Assembly: GCA_049520515.1 (NCBI GenBank)
Contig: JBEKPS010000005.1
Coordinates: 124,001-188,000, forward strand
DNA: 64,000 bases
From: JAFAMS01 sp049520515
Lineage (GTDB): Bacteria > Vulcanimicrobiota > Vulcanimicrobiia > Vulcanimicrobiales > Vulcanimicrobiaceae
Reading direction: 5' to 3'
Position numbers and translations under genes: made by a program. Shown piece after piece: positions 61,433-64,000 of the stretch (position 1 is the first letter of the stretch; every line of letters starts with the position of its first letter). The notes beneath the pieces are model-generated. The model had not been told where the DNA came from, did not search any database, and saw nothing but the letters and a program-made list of their open reading frames with translations.

Positions 61433-63142
61433 CTAAGCGAGTGCGTTAAGCCATTGCCTCGCAGCGAGCTGCGATGACGATGGACCATAACTGGGTACTG
61501 CAGCAACCGCATCGTCATCCGAGCTGCTCGTAACGCCGACGAATCGCCGGGTCGTTCCGAAGCGCGGTTGATACGCTTGCTGTTGTTGTTGGAAACCTTG
61601 GTTTGCGAGATTGACGGTGAAGCCCGAGAGCTTCAGACCGGCATCAGCCAACGATCGCGATAGCATGTGCTGATTCGCGAGCAATGCATCCCGCACGTCC
61701 GAGTTTTGTGCGATGAGCGTTGCATTGACTGAGGTACCTTGGACTTGGAGGTTGACCGATACGTTACCGAGCGACTCGGGTACCAATTGCATCCGAACGG
61801 TCTGTGTACCGTCGGAGAGTGTGCGCATGTTGATGCCTTGGAGCACTTGGTCGACGACCGCATTCGGATCAACCGGCGGCTCTTGAGCCGTCGACTGCGT
61901 TTGCGGTGTCGCCGCGGTCGGAGTATTGCTGGCCGTCGTCGTGACGATCGGCAATCCGCCGAACGAAGCGTTTGCTAACAACGTCGACGCCTGCGTGCCG
62001 CCCACGCCCGTCGCTGCAGTCGCGCCATCCGCCGAAGTGGATGAGTCGCTCTTCTGCTGCGGGACCGCGTTGATCGCGTTCTGCAGTGTTTGCATCAACG
62101 ACGTCAAGAGCGTATCGCTCGTAGCGTTGCCTGACGCCGATGCCACGCTCGCAACTGCGATCTGCGGTTGCAGAGTCGCGGTCGAGCCTGGCGTTGTTAC
62201 CGGAGTAGATGGATTGGTCGCGTTGGCCTGATCGGCCGCAACGTTTGCAGCCCGTGCGAGAATTCGCCCGATCACGGTGTCCGCACCACTCCCCAGCATT
62301 GCTAAGGAAGGATTGGCCGCGACGGTTGGTCCGCCGGTACTTTGCGGTGGTTGAACCGCAGACGCTGCTTGCTGTGATTGCAATGTCTGCGTTGCGAGAC
62401 CGTTTGTCGTTCCACCACTCGTAGGCGACGTTGACGGCGGCACCCACGGTGCCGGTGGCGGTACGAGCGCTTGCGTTCCGCTTTGAGATGACGCGGCATT
62501 TGCCGCCGAGCCATTCGTGGCGAGTTGCTGTAACGCAACGAGCGCGGACTGCATGATTCCCGCTTGATTTGGGGCTGAGTTTCCTCCCGCGTTTGCGTCC
62601 GAGGATGTTCCCAGGCTGTCTTGCTTCTGCCCCGCTGCGTATGCGCTGACCGTCGTTGTCAGTGCGTTGGCTACTTGTGTGAACCTCTGCACTAAGGAAG
62701 ACGCCATTTGCGCCGCCGTTTGATCGGGCGGCCCATTAGACGGAGGCCCTAATGCTTGAGCGATCATTTTTGCCAGAGACGTGCGCAAACTCGAAGCATC
62801 GACTCCCTGCAACTGCAGTTGAGCCAAAATGTTCGAGCTGAGCGAGCCCCCGAGCTGTTGTGCAATTTGCTCGATCGACATTCCGTTCTTGAGCATTTGC
62901 GTAATTGCCGTTTGCAGCTGCGACGTGGCCGTCGAAAGCTGACCGGCATTAAGCGAAGTGCTGCCGAGTGATGATGTCTTCGTGCCTTGCAATTGCGCCG
63001 TCAACAATTGACCGAACATGAGATCGCCGACGCTCGCGCCGCTTGATTTTTGGCCGAACAACGGTGATCCAGTCAGCGGAGTGCCGACGGACTGTGTTTG
63101 TGTAGGTGTTAGTGAGAATAAATTTTGGAGACTTGTATTCAA
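61433..63142 (-). CDS. fliK: Flagellar hook-length control protein FliK
   Basis: 569 residues. A long Ala/Gln/Ser/Thr-rich, low-complexity N-terminal ruler (~1-440) precedes a C-terminal Flg_hook domain ('TVRMQLVPESLGNVSVNLQV', 'HMLSRSLADAGLKLSGFTVN'). It measures the hook and signals FlhB to switch substrates. I prefer TTG 63142, since GAGGGGGTG lies about seven bases upstream; ATG 63160, which would itself overlap that ribosome-binding site, is the alternative (575 residues). Confidence 0.9.
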   Translation of the reverse strand: MNTSLQNLFSLTPTQTQSVGTPLTGSPLFGQKSSGASVGDLMFGQLLTAQLQGTKTSSLGSTSLNAGQLSTATSQLQTAITQMLKNGMSIEQIAQQLGGSLSSNILAQLQLQGVDASSLRTSLAKMIAQALGPPSNGPPDQTAAQMASSLVQRFTQVANALTTTVSAYAAGQKQDSLGTSSDANAGGNSAPNQAGIMQSALVALQQLATNGSAANAASSQSGTQALVPPPAPWVPPSTSPTSGGTTNGLATQTLQSQQAASAVQPPQSTGGPTVAANPSLAMLGSGADTVIGRILARAANVAADQANATNPSTPVTTPGSTATLQPQIAVASVASASGNATSDTLLTSLMQTLQNAINAVPQQKSDSSTSADGATAATGVGGTQASTLLANASFGGLPIVTTTASNTPTAATPQTQSTAQEPPVDPNAVVDQVLQGINMRTLSDGTQTVRMQLVPESLGNVSVNLQVQGTSVNATLIAQNSDVRDALLANQHMLSRSLADAGLKLSGFTVNLANQGFQQQQQAYQPRFGTTRRFVGVTSSSDDDAVAAVPSYGPSSSQLAARQWLNALA

Positions 63143-63188
63143 TATTTCACCCCCTCTCATCTCGAGATCGGGTATGCCAAAGCAAACC

Positions 63189-63209
63189 TAGGCGGATCGA
63201 CTCCGCCTA
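63189..63209 (-). promoter_or_regulatory. 5'-terminal hairpin of the fliK mRNA
   Basis: TAGGCGGA pairs perfectly with TCCGCCTA around a 5-base loop. It starts within a base or two of the transcription start predicted from the adjacent sigma-28-type promoter, so the transcript would open with this stem. Such 5' stems often protect mRNA from 5' decay; it is too far upstream to cover the fliK ribosome-binding site. Confidence 0.5.
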
Positions 63210-63216
63210 ACTTGTC

Positions 63217-63244
63217 TCATCGGCCGGGGAACCGGCCGGCATTA
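63217..63244 (-). promoter_or_regulatory. Sigma-28 (FliA/SigD)-type promoter for the fliK operon
   Basis: On the minus strand TAATG (63244-63240), a 15-base spacer and GCCGATGA (63224-63217) fit TAAA(G)-N15-GCCGATAA. It lies just beyond the stop of the MotE-like gene and about 75 bases before the fliK start. The spacer again contains GGTTCCC five bases before the end, as in the motA promoter. Confidence 0.6.
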
Positions 63245-63264
63245 GCCCCGGGGTGGGTGGGCCG

Positions 63265-63921
63265 CTACTGGGGGACGGTGGTCGAGACTTGGGCGACCTT
63301 GGCCGCGTAGTCGGGCGGCAACGCGCCCAGCAGCTGGCCGGCGGCGTCATTACTCATTAGTGCCAAAACTTTGGCCGTATAATCGGCGGGCAGTTTCTGC
63401 GCGACCGCGGCAGCCTGCTCCGGGTCCATCGTGGCCCAAACGGCGGCAGCATGCTTGGGATCGTCGGTGCTGGAGGTTGTTTCGACGGGCGCCGGTGCCT
63501 CGCCATTGGCTCCCGCGGCGCTTGCCGGGCGGATTGCCGGGCTCGGCGTCGCCTCAGCTGCCTTGGCAGCGGCCGATTGCATCTGCTTGATCTGGAATTG
63601 GAGCGCCGCGATCTGTGCGTCCTTGGAGGCCGAATCCTTGCGCTGACTTTCGATCTCACCGCCGAGGGCTTCGATCTGGCGATTGCGGTCGGCAATGACT
63701 TGTTCTTGCGACGCGAAGTGGAGCGGCGCAAGATACGGCGTGAAGAAGGCTCCGACGCGCGCCACGATCGGGTTGAGAGGCCCATTCGTAATGAAGCCGG
63801 TGATCCGTTTTTGAGACGGCGGCCACCATAGCGCGAATCCAAGCGCGAGGATCGCAACCAACGGCAAGACGAGCTTGCGCGGATTGAATTTCTTCTTGGG
63901 ACGCTGGCGAGTGACGATCAT
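63265..63921 (-). CDS. MotE-like flagellar protein (TM, coiled coil, MgtE N-like domain)
   Basis: 218 residues. A basic start, one transmembrane helix ('LVLPLVAILALGFALWW'), a coiled coil (~75-115), an Ala/Pro-rich linker and a C-terminal MgtE_N/FliG-like domain ('ATMDPEQAAAVAQKLPADYT' and 'MSNDAAGQLLGALPPDYAAK'). This is the MotE/FliJ-adjacent architecture found between fliJ and fliK; MotE helps stator or switch assembly. CAGGGAG precedes the ATG. Confidence 0.8.
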   Translation of the reverse strand: MIVTRQRPKKKFNPRKLVLPLVAILALGFALWWPPSQKRITGFITNGPLNPIVARVGAFFTPYLAPLHFASQEQVIADRNRQIEALGGEIESQRKDSASKDAQIAALQFQIKQMQSAAAKAAEATPSPAIRPASAAGANGEAPAPVETTSSTDDPKHAAAVWATMDPEQAAAVAQKLPADYTAKVLALMSNDAAGQLLGALPPDYAAKVAQVSTTVPQ

Positions 63922-63924
63922 GAC

Positions 63925-64000
63925 CTAAACTCCCTGGTGGCGGACGGACTGCAATGAGCGAGTATAACGGCGGGCGTTCGAGTCGTCGAGCTCGCGCTGC
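63925..64000 (-). CDS. Probable 3' end of fliJ (partial)
   Basis: An open frame enters from the right edge and ends at TAG 63927-63925, three bases before the MotE-like ATG. The visible 24 codons read QRELDDSNARRYTRSLQ and a short tail, a charged helical segment as expected for the C terminus of FliJ, which normally precedes this gene family. Too little is visible for a firm call. Confidence 0.45.
   Translation of the reverse strand, partial: QRELDDSNARRYTRSLQSVRHQGV

Overview
The window looks like a chromosomal segment from a GC-rich, diderm, motile bacterium. Outer-membrane features support the diderm reading: a TonB-dependent receptor, a MacA-type periplasmic adaptor and a lipoprotein with a lipobox. 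The flagellar genes are of the kind usually seen in Firmicutes-like lineages (FliY with a CheC-like front half, CheC, FlbD, the small 'flg_new' operon protein, a MotE-like protein). A diderm envelope with such a flagellar set, plus an rpoB that is not beside rpoC, would fit an uncultured phylum such as Candidatus Eremiobacterota (WPS-2). That placement is inference only and no 16S gene is present.

Layout. 1-7.1 kb: end of a beta-propeller protein, a COG4091-type NAD(P) oxidoreductase, a CHAD protein, a K+-channel/TrkA-N protein with an unusual selectivity filter, a beta-hydroxyacid dehydrogenase, an M24 peptidase-family protein and a Tat-exported substrate-binding protein. 7.1-12.8 kb: rpoB with added charged tails, and a membrane class III adenylate cyclase. 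12.8-18.8 kb: a probable copper cluster (TonB-dependent receptor, exported protein, CopC, CopD-cytochrome c fusion). 18.8-27.1 kb: short accessory genes (glycosyltransferase, PLD-like, NUDIX, DUF72, acyl-CoA ligase, PaiB and NimA-like flavoproteins facing a MocR regulator, TPR/ATP-grasp protein). 27.2-30.7 kb: a MacAB-type exporter. 30.8-36.2 kb: LarC-like protein, lipoprotein, acetyltransferase, polysaccharide deacetylase, RNase HI, tRNA-Pro(GGG), cysteine hydrolase, HU, Hsp33.

36.2-64 kb is one long minus-strand block. Read in the direction of transcription it runs fliJ(end)-motE-like | fliK-flgD-flg_new-flgE | glycosyltransferase-flbD | motA-motB-fliM-fliY-fliO-fliP-fliQ-fliR-flhB-flhA-cheY-cheC-cheA-cheW-small membrane protein-trmA family-gatC-gatA-gatB-mutS2-tyrS. 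Most neighbours overlap by 1-14 bases or lie within 30 bases, so motility, chemotaxis and translation/repair genes may share transcripts. Two sites matching the sigma-28 (FliA/SigD) consensus, with 15-base spacers and a shared GGTTCCC in the spacer, lie before motA and fliK.

Most notable non-coding signals: a 49-base palindrome-bearing dispersed repeat, once before the dehydrogenase gene and once inside the 5' coding part of gatB; the two sigma-28-type promoters; a probable leaderless promoter for the MocR regulator; a strong terminator behind flgE; and a structured 117-base gap between fliQ and fliR. No gap between genes exceeds about 230 bases.
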